DNA of 14,144 bases from positions 1-14,144 of the forward strand of contig URLG01000066.1 of the NCBI GenBank assembly GCA_900548535.1, written 5' to 3'. Under the pieces are notes generated by a model. That model did not search any database. It saw nothing but the letters and a program-made list of their open reading frames with translations, and was not told the origin of the DNA. A program made the translations under genes and the position numbers. Each line of letters starts with the position of its first letter. The stretch's first letter is position 1. Positions 1 to 5,679 of the stretch are shown here, piece after piece. The stretch comes from Candidatus Segatella intestinihominis. Lineage in GTDB: Bacteria; Bacteroidota; Bacteroidia; Bacteroidales; Bacteroidaceae.

Positions 1-37
1 AAAAGGTGTCGCATTCGTAGGAATGCGACACCTTTTT
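1..37. terminator. Strong hairpin terminator, probably bidirectional
   Basis: A perfect 16-bp inverted repeat (1-16 against 21-36) encloses a 4-base loop (17-20). A T run follows on the plus strand (33-37) and the matching A run sits at the other end, so it can end transcription from either side. It lies about 115 bp beyond the stop codon of the minus-strand HU-related gene and could also end a plus-strand gene to the left of the window. The structure is read directly; the role is inferred. Confidence 0.85.
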
Positions 38-79
38 GGCTGTTTTTCGATAAAAGTTTTGCTTTTTCTTTGGTATTTT

Positions 80-116
80 ACAAAATGATGGTTATGCTCA
101 ATTTGAGTCATTTTGT
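80..116. repeat. Dyad element downstream of the HU-related gene
   Basis: ACAAAATGA (80-88) pairs with TCATTTTGT (108-116), and a smaller dyad, CTCAATTTGAG (97-107), lies inside. Read on the minus strand it follows the stop codon of the HU-related gene by about 35 bp. No T run follows, so it is more likely a 3' stabilising hairpin or a protein site than an intrinsic terminator. The strong hairpin at 1-37 is the better terminator. Confidence 0.4.
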
Positions 117-151
117 GCTGCATCTGTAGAGTGGAAGTCTCTCATTTTAAT

Positions 152-790
152 TTATTCTTTTCTCTTCACCCAAACCTTGTGGCTGCCGCTGCCCATCGAA
201 TCTATCGGAGAAGTGTTGTCATCTGTTATTTCCTTCAGCTCCAGGGAGGCGGCGGTACGGCTCAAGTTGTTGATTGAGGCATAATCTGAGAGGGTGATGA
301 GACCATTGGCTTCTATCACCTCCAGGGCACGGGCGATGCGTTCTTCCCTGGAATAGAGCTGCTTGCGAATCACCTTCACACCACCCATATCTCGCTCCAG
401 GTCGCGATCGGTTTGATGCTTCACACTCTTGAGAAATTCAGGAGATGCCTTGAAGTTAATGTCTTTCACACCCACCTTGCGATACGTCATCTTATCTTCT
501 TCACTCTGCATTTCAGTAGGCTTATCGTCCTTGAAACCGAGGGAGAGCGAGAAGGTGCCGATGCCTTCCAGATTCACATTGTAGCCCATGGAGAGCATTT
601 CTACCAGCATATCAGCCACATCTAGCAATACTGCCTCCGTGGTACTTTCCGAAATGCCACGATGGTAGCCCTGCATCCTCTTGATGAACTCTTTTCTGGA
701 TAGTGTCCGATTGGTCACCATCTTGGGATAAACTCTGCGCTTGCCTGTGTTATGAACATCGGGCATCTCTTGCAACTTGTACTTTGTCAT
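152..790 (-). CDS. HU-family (HU-related) DNA-binding protein with C-terminal winged-helix-like extension
   Basis: The 212-residue product binds DNA as a nucleoid or regulatory protein. Residues 1-123 resemble the Bacteroidetes HU-related histone-like family: an N-terminal YK motif, a helical region around 30-70, then the strand NVNLEGIGTFSLSL (71-84), equivalent to the VxLxGxGxF turn of HU. Residues 148-190 contain IARALEVIEANG and LSDYASINNLSRTAASLEL, which read as a helix-turn-helix; GSGSHKVWVKR at the end could be a wing. Usual family members are about 130-160 residues, so this tail is an addition. I start at the ATG at 790 because AAAGGA lies about 8 bases upstream and MTKYKL matches family N-termini; a GTG at 841 would add 17 residues. 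Its 5' region carries the repeat arrays at 891-1028. The HU assignment is firm, the winged helix is inferred, and the target is unknown. Confidence 0.85.
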   Translation of the reverse strand: MTKYKLQEMPDVHNTGKRRVYPKMVTNRTLSRKEFIKRMQGYHRGISESTTEAVLLDVADMLVEMLSMGYNVNLEGIGTFSLSLGFKDDKPTEMQSEEDKMTYRKVGVKDINFKASPEFLKSVKHQTDRDLERDMGGVKVIRKQLYSREERIARALEVIEANGLITLSDYASINNLSRTAASLELKEITDDNTSPIDSMGSGSHKVWVKRKE

Positions 791-890
791 GACGATTCCT
801 TTCTTGTAAAGATTTTTATCACTCCTTATTGCAACAGCCACTATACCTAAGTGATTTCTTATTCACCATTCATCATAATGGTTCCTGTCT

Positions 891-934
891 CTAAGGATAA
901 TTGTTACTAACCCTAGGGATAATTGTTACCACCC
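891..934. repeat. Two tandem 22-bp direct repeats, possible operator
   Basis: CTAAGGATAATTGTTACTAA (891-910) is repeated as CTAGGGATAATTGTTACCAC (913-932), exactly 22 bp apart, sharing the core GGATAATTGTTAC. A palindrome, CCCTAGGG, spans the junction (911-918), and a third unit seems to begin with CTA at 935 and then diverges. The pair lies about 100-145 bp upstream of the HU-related gene start and between it and the 21-bp array. Spacing of about two helical turns suggests a protein site; the ligand is unknown. Confidence 0.6.
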
Positions 935-950
935 CTAATAGAAATCTCCG

Positions 951-1028
951 TTCAATAGTATTGAACCTACATTCAAAAGTATTGAACGCACATTCAGAAG
1001 TTCTGAACGCACATTCAAAAGTAATGAA
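951..1028. promoter_or_regulatory. Array of four 15-bp dyads at exact 21-bp period
   Basis: Four units of pattern TTCAnnAGTnnTGAA start at 951, 972, 993 and 1014: TTCAATAGTATTGAA, TTCAAAAGTATTGAA, TTCAGAAGTTCTGAA and TTCAAAAGTAATGAA. The first and third are perfect palindromes around a central base. The 6-bp spacers are CCTACA, CGCACA and CGCACA. A 21-bp period puts all sites on one face of the helix, as expected for cooperative protein binding. The array lies just downstream of the minus-strand promoter at 1046-1076 and upstream of the HU-related gene, so it is a candidate operator. The HU-related protein itself or an unlinked regulator could bind it. It is not a CRISPR array because no variable spacers are present. 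Confidence 0.7.
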
Positions 1029-1045
1029 CGAAACTTTCTGCTAGG

Positions 1046-1076
1046 CAAAAGTACATTTTTTCCTAATAACAGCCAA
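1046..1076 (-). promoter_or_regulatory. Bacteroidetes-type promoter for the HU-related gene
   Basis: On the minus strand TACTTTTG (1053-1046) fits the TAnnTTTG -7 consensus, and TTG (1076-1074) lies 20 bp upstream as the -33 element. Transcription would begin near 1040 and run leftward through both repeat sets, giving a leader of about 250 bases before the ATG at 790. No similarly good promoter was found between 790 and 890. Confidence 0.55.
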
Positions 1077-1158
1077 GACTTTTCCTGAAAATCTTCACTT
1101 ATCTCAGAAATATGTGTGTCATCTATGAAGAATAACGTACAAATTCAAAAGTTTTAAT

Positions 1159-1190
1159 AAAAAAAAGGAGGAGGAATTATTCCTCCTCCT
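1159..1190 (-). terminator. Intrinsic terminator overlapping the end of the acidic-protein gene
   Basis: Arms 1166-1177 and 1179-1190 are perfectly complementary (AGGAGGAGGAAT against ATTCCTCCTCCT). On the minus strand the hairpin is followed at once by eight T residues (1166-1159). The stop codon (1177-1179) sits in the loop, and the upstream arm is made of the last Glu codons of the gene. The hairpin is thus coding sequence and terminator at once. Confidence 0.85.
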
Positions 1191-2454
1191 CTTCCTTCTC
1201 CAATTCCTCCACAAACTGGCTGTGGAAGGTGCTGAAGAGATGCAATATCTCTCGGCGCTGCTCCTCTTCCTCATCCCACAGACTGATTTCGCCTGCCTGA
1301 TGAGCCTTGACGAGCTTGGCGCAACGACGTATCTTGCGCTTGTTGTTGCGAGCCTGGAGCGCATCGCCCTGGATAGGCTTCTGGCTCACGTATGAGAAAG
1401 CGCTGAGCTGAGTCATGAACATGTCAAACATAGGGTCGCCATGCTGCCAGTCATTCTCCATCAACCAGCACCACTGGAAGGCGTACTTCTGCTCCAAGGC
1501 GATGAGGTTCTGAGCCAAAGTGTCGATGTCTACGCCCTTAGCCATCTGCTCCTTCACAAAGGCGATGAGGCTCTCTGGATGGATGTCGAGCTCCACCTCA
1601 TGAGCTATTGTGCTGCCTGCCACCTCGATGCGCCAACGATAATTCTTGTTCTTTACCAATGCTGAGTGGGCATTCATCATCAGCTCAGTGAGCTTGCCCT
1701 CCACTGGCAATTCGTCTACTACGCTGAGACGCTGACGCTGGTCGCGCACGATGAGCTTGTTGTCCTCGTGGCGCAATACGCAGATATATACCAACTTGTT
1801 GCCATCGAGCTGAAGGGTAAAGCGGTCGTTGGAGTCATTGCCAATGAAATCGTAGGTATACTCATCTATCTTGTCGTGAGGAATCTCGATGTCGCCATGC
1901 ACCTTGTTGCCCTCGCCGTCATAGAGCGAGAAGCCGATGTATGGTATCAGCACCTGCATGGAGAATGGATAGCCCTCCTCGTCAGGGGTCATCGTGAGTC
2001 GCAGTCCGTCCTCGCCGAAGTCTTCCTTCTTGCAGTTGTAGATCGCGTCATCCTCCTCGGCCTTCTCCATCTTCACGGTGCCGTGGCGCCAGTAGATATG
2101 GAAGGAGATGTGGTCATCGTCCTCCTCTTCCACATTGAAAAAGCTGTCGATGTCCTGCTCCAGGTAGATCATTTTGGCAGGCTCTATCTCCTCATCGTCA
2201 TCACCGAGAGGGCGCACCCAGTTCTCGCCAGGCACAGGGTCGTCTTCCCACTCAGCATCCTCTGGAGCTGTGGTAGACTTGAAAACGAGGAAAATCATGC
2301 GCTGCTCTTCTCTCGAACCGTCCTCACGGCAGAGGAAAACCTTCGACTCCTTCGGAATGAAGAAAGGGGTGTCGAGGTAAGGATTCTTGCATGCTGCTGT
2401 GTACTCTATCTCTGTCCATGCAGGCAGAGTGTGCTTATTCATCTGATTCGTCAT
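1177..2454 (-). CDS. Unrecognised acidic protein with poly-Glu C-terminus
   Basis: I do not recognise this 425-residue protein. It has no signal peptide or membrane segment, so it is probably cytoplasmic. It is strongly acidic, with clusters such as GDDDEEIEP near residue 85, NVEEEDDDH near 107 and a run of Glu at the end. The first ~250 residues look like mixed beta structure; the last ~140 look helical, with a Trp/Phe-rich patch (FQWCWLMENDW) and a basic stretch (RNNKRKIRRCAKL) standing out from the acidic background. The start at 2454 follows the A-rich leader AAAAAAACAGAT, which is usual here; Met5 is an alternative. It has its own promoter (2564-2594) and its own terminator (1159-1190), so it seems monocistronic. 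An adaptor or partner-binding role is possible, but nothing in the sequence shows one. Confidence 0.8.
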   Translation of the reverse strand: MTNQMNKHTLPAWTEIEYTAACKNPYLDTPFFIPKESKVFLCREDGSREEQRMIFLVFKSTTAPEDAEWEDDPVPGENWVRPLGDDDEEIEPAKMIYLEQDIDSFFNVEEEDDDHISFHIYWRHGTVKMEKAEEDDAIYNCKKEDFGEDGLRLTMTPDEEGYPFSMQVLIPYIGFSLYDGEGNKVHGDIEIPHDKIDEYTYDFIGNDSNDRFTLQLDGNKLVYICVLRHEDNKLIVRDQRQRLSVVDELPVEGKLTELMMNAHSALVKNKNYRWRIEVAGSTIAHEVELDIHPESLIAFVKEQMAKGVDIDTLAQNLIALEQKYAFQWCWLMENDWQHGDPMFDMFMTQLSAFSYVSQKPIQGDALQARNNKRKIRRCAKLVKAHQAGEISLWDEEEEQRREILHLFSTFHSQFVEELEKEEEEE

Positions 2455-2524
2455 ATCTGTTTTTTTATATAGTCTATTGTTTTCTTAATTATAGTCTATT
2501 AATTTTGCAATTCTGAATACATAT

Positions 2525-2557
2525 TTTTCGGAAATCTGTGTGTCGTAATTCCGAAAA
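2525..2557. repeat. Inverted repeat near the start of the acidic-protein transcript
   Basis: TTTTCGGAA (2525-2533) and TTCCGAAAA (2549-2557) are perfect 9-bp arms around a 15-base gap. The repeat begins at the predicted minus-strand transcription start (about 2557), so it could be an operator or a 5' hairpin of the mRNA. Confidence 0.45.
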
Positions 2558-2563
2558 CGGGTG

Positions 2564-2594
2564 CAAAGGTACTGAGAAAAGCAGAGAATACAAA
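2564..2594 (-). promoter_or_regulatory. Bacteroidetes-type promoter for the acidic-protein gene
   Basis: On the minus strand TTTG (2594-2591), a 19-bp spacer and TACCTTTG (2571-2564) match the TTTG / TAnnTTTG consensus exactly. Transcription should start near 2557, giving a leader of about 100 bases before the ATG at 2454. Confidence 0.7.
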
Positions 2595-2632
2595 ATTTCA
2601 GAGCCGATTTTTTCATTTTTTGTGGCAAAGGA

Positions 2633-2664
2633 TTTGGCTTTTTCAAAAAATAATAGTAGTTTTG
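2633..2664 (+). promoter_or_regulatory. Bacteroidetes-type promoter for the lipoprotein gene
   Basis: TTTG (2633-2636), a 20-bp spacer and TAGTTTTG (2657-2664) fit the consensus exactly. Transcription would start near 2671, about 55 bases before the ATG at 2727. It is divergent from the promoter at 2564-2594, with the two -33 elements about 40 bp apart. Confidence 0.7.
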
Positions 2665-2726
2665 CAAACGGTTTGGGCATCTTGTCGCCCCTTCCACATA
2701 TTATAATATATAAAGTAAATACGAGC

Positions 2727-3572
2727 ATGAAGATAAAAACGATGATTGTCATGGCGATGGCGGTGTGCTTATGCGCTGCCTGCCACAAGGGCAAACGCCC
2801 ACCCAAGATGGATAATGGCAAGCTAGCCATCAGCCTCTCCAAGCCTGCCAAGGGCGACAAGGCTATCTATGGACTGGCGTGCATGGGAAGCTCTGACACC
2901 GCCGTGGTGCTGCTGCCCAACCAGGGTGGAGACCCCGTGAGATACAACATCCTGGATGCCTACAGAAAGCATCAGGTGTTTGGCGACATCGAGATAGGCG
3001 ACTGGATCTGCGTGATACCTTGCCAAGACAAGGACGTCAAGAACGGTGCCGACATGGTGATAGACTTGGACAAGCTGAAGGCTACCTGGACTTACCCTGT
3101 GATGCCGCATCTCAGGGATGTGAGCCGACTCTCCAAGCGTCAGCAAGCCCGCATCTTGGCCAATATGCCTGATAGCATCGTGGAGACTTACATGGTGCCA
3201 CGCCAGTATGGCTTTACCCTGAAGCGCATGAGCGAGGCCCAGTCAGTGGGCTTCGTGATGGCCAACAGCGATGTGGAGGATGATAGCCCAGTGGAATATC
3301 CTAAGGTGCCACAGTATACTGAGTGGCATGCCTGGAACGGCAAGCTCATCTTGGTAAAGGGCAGGAGAGAGATAGCTGGCGTGGTGTTCAATGAGAAGAC
3401 CACATACGATACCCTCTCTTTCGTCTATATGAAGGGCGACTCCCTGGCTCTGGCTGATAGCAAGGGCAATATCACCGGCTATCATCGCAGCAAGGATGCC
3501 CGCAGCGTGAATGCCAAGGCACATGCCGCTGCCCAGAAGCTGAGCAACAAGTTGAAGCAGGAGCTGAAGTAA
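2727..3572 (+). CDS. Putative lipoprotein of unknown function
   Basis: This 281-residue protein starts with a basic-hydrophobic signal sequence ending in CAAC, with Cys19 as the likely lipidated residue. The -3 position is Cys rather than Leu, so the lipobox is imperfect. The residues after Cys19 (HKGKRPP) are basic, unlike the acidic surface-export signals known in Bacteroidetes, so a periplasm-facing anchor is the better guess. The mature part looks beta-rich in two blocks: about 35-120 (containing GDIEIGDWICVIP) and about 195-260 (WNGKLILVKGRREIAGVVF and following). A Lys/Ala-rich helix ends the protein. I choose the ATG at 2727 because the frame upstream of it crosses the predicted promoter. 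I cannot assign a family. An exact AT-rich repeat (3578-3603) follows the stop codon. Confidence 0.8.
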   Translation: MKIKTMIVMAMAVCLCAACHKGKRPPKMDNGKLAISLSKPAKGDKAIYGLACMGSSDTAVVLLPNQGGDPVRYNILDAYRKHQVFGDIEIGDWICVIPCQDKDVKNGADMVIDLDKLKATWTYPVMPHLRDVSRLSKRQQARILANMPDSIVETYMVPRQYGFTLKRMSEAQSVGFVMANSDVEDDSPVEYPKVPQYTEWHAWNGKLILVKGRREIAGVVFNEKTTYDTLSFVYMKGDSLALADSKGNITGYHRSKDARSVNAKAHAAAQKLSNKLKQELK

Positions 3573-3577
3573 TTAAG

Positions 3578-3603
3578 AATTAAGAATTAATAATTAATAA
3601 TTA
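3578..3603. repeat. AT-rich 26-bp intergenic repeat, copy 1
   Basis: A 26-bp string made of AATTA/GAATTA steps occurs here and again, identical, at 5619-5644. Each copy starts within a few bases of a stop codon (3572 and 5617). A loosely complementary AT-rich block follows (3641-3663), so the pair could fold together. It resembles a dispersed intergenic repeat rather than a gene-specific site; function unknown. Confidence 0.6.
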
Positions 3604-3709
3604 ATTCTGCGGCGATGGCATTTTGTTGCATTTATTAGTATTATAATTAATAATTTATAATTTCGATGCAGAAAACGACGTAAATGACCGATTTCTCGGA
3701 TTTTTTGTC

Positions 3710-3717
3710 TAATTTTG
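3710..3717 (+). promoter_or_regulatory. Candidate -7 box for the carboxyltransferase gene
   Basis: TAATTTTG matches TAnnTTTG. No clear TTTG is present at the right distance upstream, so the promoter is only half supported. A start near 3724 would give a leader of about 118 bases. That leader holds a direct repeat AATAGTGC (3753-3760 and 3767-3774, 14-bp period) and a perfect 16-bp palindrome TTATTATATATAATAA (3798-3813). Confidence 0.4.
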
Positions 3718-3761
3718 CACCTTGGAAATATAGGGGTGATTGTGCTGTAGCCAATAGTGCG

Positions 3762-3845
3762 ATGAAAATAGTGCTAGGAGGCGGCAGGATTCTCACCTTA
3801 TTATATATAATAACAGAACAAAGAAATATCAAAAATAAGAAATGA
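3762..3845 (+). CDS. Possible 27-codon leader ORF overlapping the carboxyltransferase start
   Basis: ATG at 3762 opens a 27-codon frame whose TGA (3843-3845) overlaps the ATG of the next gene as ATGA. The peptide would be MKIVLGGGRILTLLYIITE followed by a Lys/Asn-rich end. The arrangement is typical of translational coupling. No ribosome binding site precedes it and no family is known, so it may be chance. Confidence 0.2.
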   Translation: MKIVLGGGRILTLLYIITEQRNIKNKK

Positions 3846-5617
3846 AGAAGAAAATTCAGTTCAGTCTCGTTTACCGAGACATGTGGCAGAGCTCTGGTAA
3901 GTTCCAGCCACGCAAAGACCAGTTGGCTAAGATAGCCCCAGTTATCATCGAGATGGGCTGCTTTAGCCGTGTAGAGACTAATGGTGGTGCCTTCGAGCAG
4001 GTAAACCTCTTGGCAGGTGAGAACCCTAACGAGGCTGTTCGTGCTTTCTGCAAGCCTTTCAATGAGGCTGGCATCAAGACCCACATGCTCGACCGTGGTC
4101 TGAACGCTCTTCGTATGTATCCAGTGCCTGACGATGTACGTGCCCTCATGTACAAGGTAAAGGCCAAGCAGGGTACTAACATCACTCGTATCTTCGATGG
4201 TTTGAACGATGTGCGCAACATCATTCCTTCTATCAAGTGGGCTAAGGAAGGTGGCATGACTCCACAGTGTGCGCTCTGTATCACCAATTCTCCTGTACAT
4301 ACTCTCGAATATTATATGAACATCGCCGACCAGCTCATCGCTGCTGGCGCAGAGGAAATCTGCCTCAAGGATATGGCTGGTATCGGTCAGCCTGCATTCC
4401 TCGGCAAGCTCACCAAGATGATCAAGGACAAGTATCCTGAGATTATCATCCAGTATCATGGTCACTCTGGTCCTGGTCTCTCCATGGCTTCTATCCTGGA
4501 GGTTTGCAACAATGGTGCCGACATCATCGATACAGCCATCGAGCCATTGTCTTGGGGTAAGGTTCACCCAGACATCATCTCTGTGATCAGCATGTTGAAG
4601 AACGAGGGCTTCGAGGTGCCTGAGATCAACATGAGCGCTTACATGAAGGCTCGTGCCATGACCCAGGAGTTTATCGACGAGTGGCTCGGTTACTTCATCA
4701 ACCCAGGCAACAAGATCATGAGCTCTCTCTTGCTCGGTTGCGGTCTTCCTGGTGGTATGATGGGTAGTATGATGGCAGACCTCGGCGGTATGCGTCAGAC
4801 TATCAATAATATCCGCAAGAAGAAGGGCGAGGAGGAACTTTCTATGGACGACCTCTTGATCAAGCTCTTCGACGAGGTAGAGTATGTATGGCCACGCGTG
4901 GGTTACCCTCCATTGGTAACTCCATTCAGCCAGTACGTAAAGAACATCTCACTGATGAACCTCCTCACTATGGAGCAGGGCAAGGGCCGCTTCGTGATGA
5001 TGGACGACTCTATGTGGGGTATGATCCTCGGTAAGAGTGGTAAGATTCCTGGCACTATCGACCCAGAGCTCGTAGAGCTTGCTAAGAAGCAGGGCAGAGA
5101 GTTCACCGACGTAGATGCTCACACATTGCTCACCAACGCTCTCGACGACTTCAAGAAGGAGATGGACGAGAACGGTTGGGATTATGGTCAGGACGACGAG
5201 GAACTCTTCGAACTCGCTATGCACCCAGAGCAGTATCGCAACTATAAGAGCGGTCAGGCTAAGAAGAACTTCTTGGCTGATCTCCAGAAGGCAAAGGACG
5301 CTAAGCTCGGTACCACATTGACACCAGCTCAGCTCGCAGAGTTCAAGCACGCCAAGGCTGATGCTATCGTAGCACCAGTGGCAGGTCAGATCTTCTGGGA
5401 GTTCCAGGGCGAGGGCGAGTGCGCACCAGCCGTAGAGCCATTCATTGGCAAGGAGTATAAGGAAGGCGACGCATTCTGCTACATCCTCGCTCCATGGGGT
5501 GAGTTTGAGACAGTGCCAGCCGCTCTCGGTGGCAAGCTCGTAGAAATCAACGCTAAGCAGGGCAGCAAGATCCGCAAGGGTGATGTCATCGCTTACATTG
5601 AGCGTGAAAATAATTAA
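3842..5617 (+). CDS. Pyruvate carboxylase subunit B / oxaloacetate decarboxylase alpha-type carboxyltransferase with biotin-less biotinyl domain
   Basis: This cytoplasmic enzyme moves a carboxyl group between carboxybiotin and pyruvate/oxaloacetate. Residues 1-300 form the TIM barrel: RDMWQS (12-17, metal ligand D13), EICLKDMAG with K176 as the likely carbamylated lysine, and QYHGHSGPG with metal ligands H206 and H208. Residues 300-460 are the conserved domain after the barrel (YVWPRVGYPPLVTPFSQYVKN). Residues ~505-590 resemble a biotinyl domain (VAPVAGQIFWEF... KGDVIAYIE), but AMKM is replaced by LAPWGEF (549-555) and no Lys occurs between 547 and 564. Hence this chain probably cannot carry biotin and needs a separate carrier. 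Length (591) is normal for the family. No carboxylase, carrier or membrane subunits lie in the window. The family is certain; which complex it serves (pyruvate carboxylase, sodium-pumping decarboxylase, transcarboxylase) is not. Confidence 0.9.
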   Translation: MKKKIQFSLVYRDMWQSSGKFQPRKDQLAKIAPVIIEMGCFSRVETNGGAFEQVNLLAGENPNEAVRAFCKPFNEAGIKTHMLDRGLNALRMYPVPDDVRALMYKVKAKQGTNITRIFDGLNDVRNIIPSIKWAKEGGMTPQCALCITNSPVHTLEYYMNIADQLIAAGAEEICLKDMAGIGQPAFLGKLTKMIKDKYPEIIIQYHGHSGPGLSMASILEVCNNGADIIDTAIEPLSWGKVHPDIISVISMLKNEGFEVPEINMSAYMKARAMTQEFIDEWLGYFINPGNKIMSSLLLGCGLPGGMMGSMMADLGGMRQTINNIRKKKGEEELSMDDLLIKLFDEVEYVWPRVGYPPLVTPFSQYVKNISLMNLLTMEQGKGRFVMMDDSMWGMILGKSGKIPGTIDPELVELAKKQGREFTDVDAHTLLTNALDDFKKEMDENGWDYGQDDEELFELAMHPEQYRNYKSGQAKKNFLADLQKAKDAKLGTTLTPAQLAEFKHAKADAIVAPVAGQIFWEFQGEGECAPAVEPFIGKEYKEGDAFCYILAPWGEFETVPAALGGKLVEINAKQGSKIRKGDVIAYIERENN

Positions 5618-5618
5618 T

Positions 5619-5644
5619 AATTAAGAATTAATAATTAATAATTA
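5619..5644. repeat. AT-rich 26-bp intergenic repeat, copy 2
   Basis: This is identical over 26 bp to the copy at 3578-3603 and begins one base after the carboxyltransferase stop codon. After 25 bp of more GC-rich sequence (5645-5669) comes a roughly complementary AT block (5670-5700) that contains the ATG and first codons of the HD-domain gene. The two blocks could form a long weak hairpin between the genes. Confidence 0.6.
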
Positions 5645-5679
5645 GGCTACGCCATGTGGTGCTCCTAAAATTATAAATT

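Noticed and set aside
951..1028. CRISPR array
   Set aside because: Units are 15-bp dyads with near-identical 6-bp gaps; there are no unique spacers and no cas genes.
1666..2472. Long open frame (268 codons) on the plus strand opposite the acidic-protein gene
   Set aside because: It mirrors the codon pattern of the minus-strand gene, has no start signal or recognisable domain, and runs into the divergent promoter region.
2538..2726. N-terminal extension of the lipoprotein from an upstream ATG at 2538
   Set aside because: The frame is open but crosses both divergent promoters and would hide the signal peptide that begins at 2727.
3571..3663. Intrinsic terminator after the lipoprotein gene
   Set aside because: The AT-rich repeat can fold weakly, but there is no GC stem followed by a T run.
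3776..3781. AGGAGG as ribosome binding site of the carboxyltransferase gene
   Set aside because: It lies 60 bases before the ATG, too far to act in initiation.
3647..4567. 306-codon open frame on the minus strand over the carboxyltransferase gene
   Set aside because: It lies antisense to a certain enzyme gene, has no family resemblance and extends into AT-rich intergenic DNA; a shadow frame.
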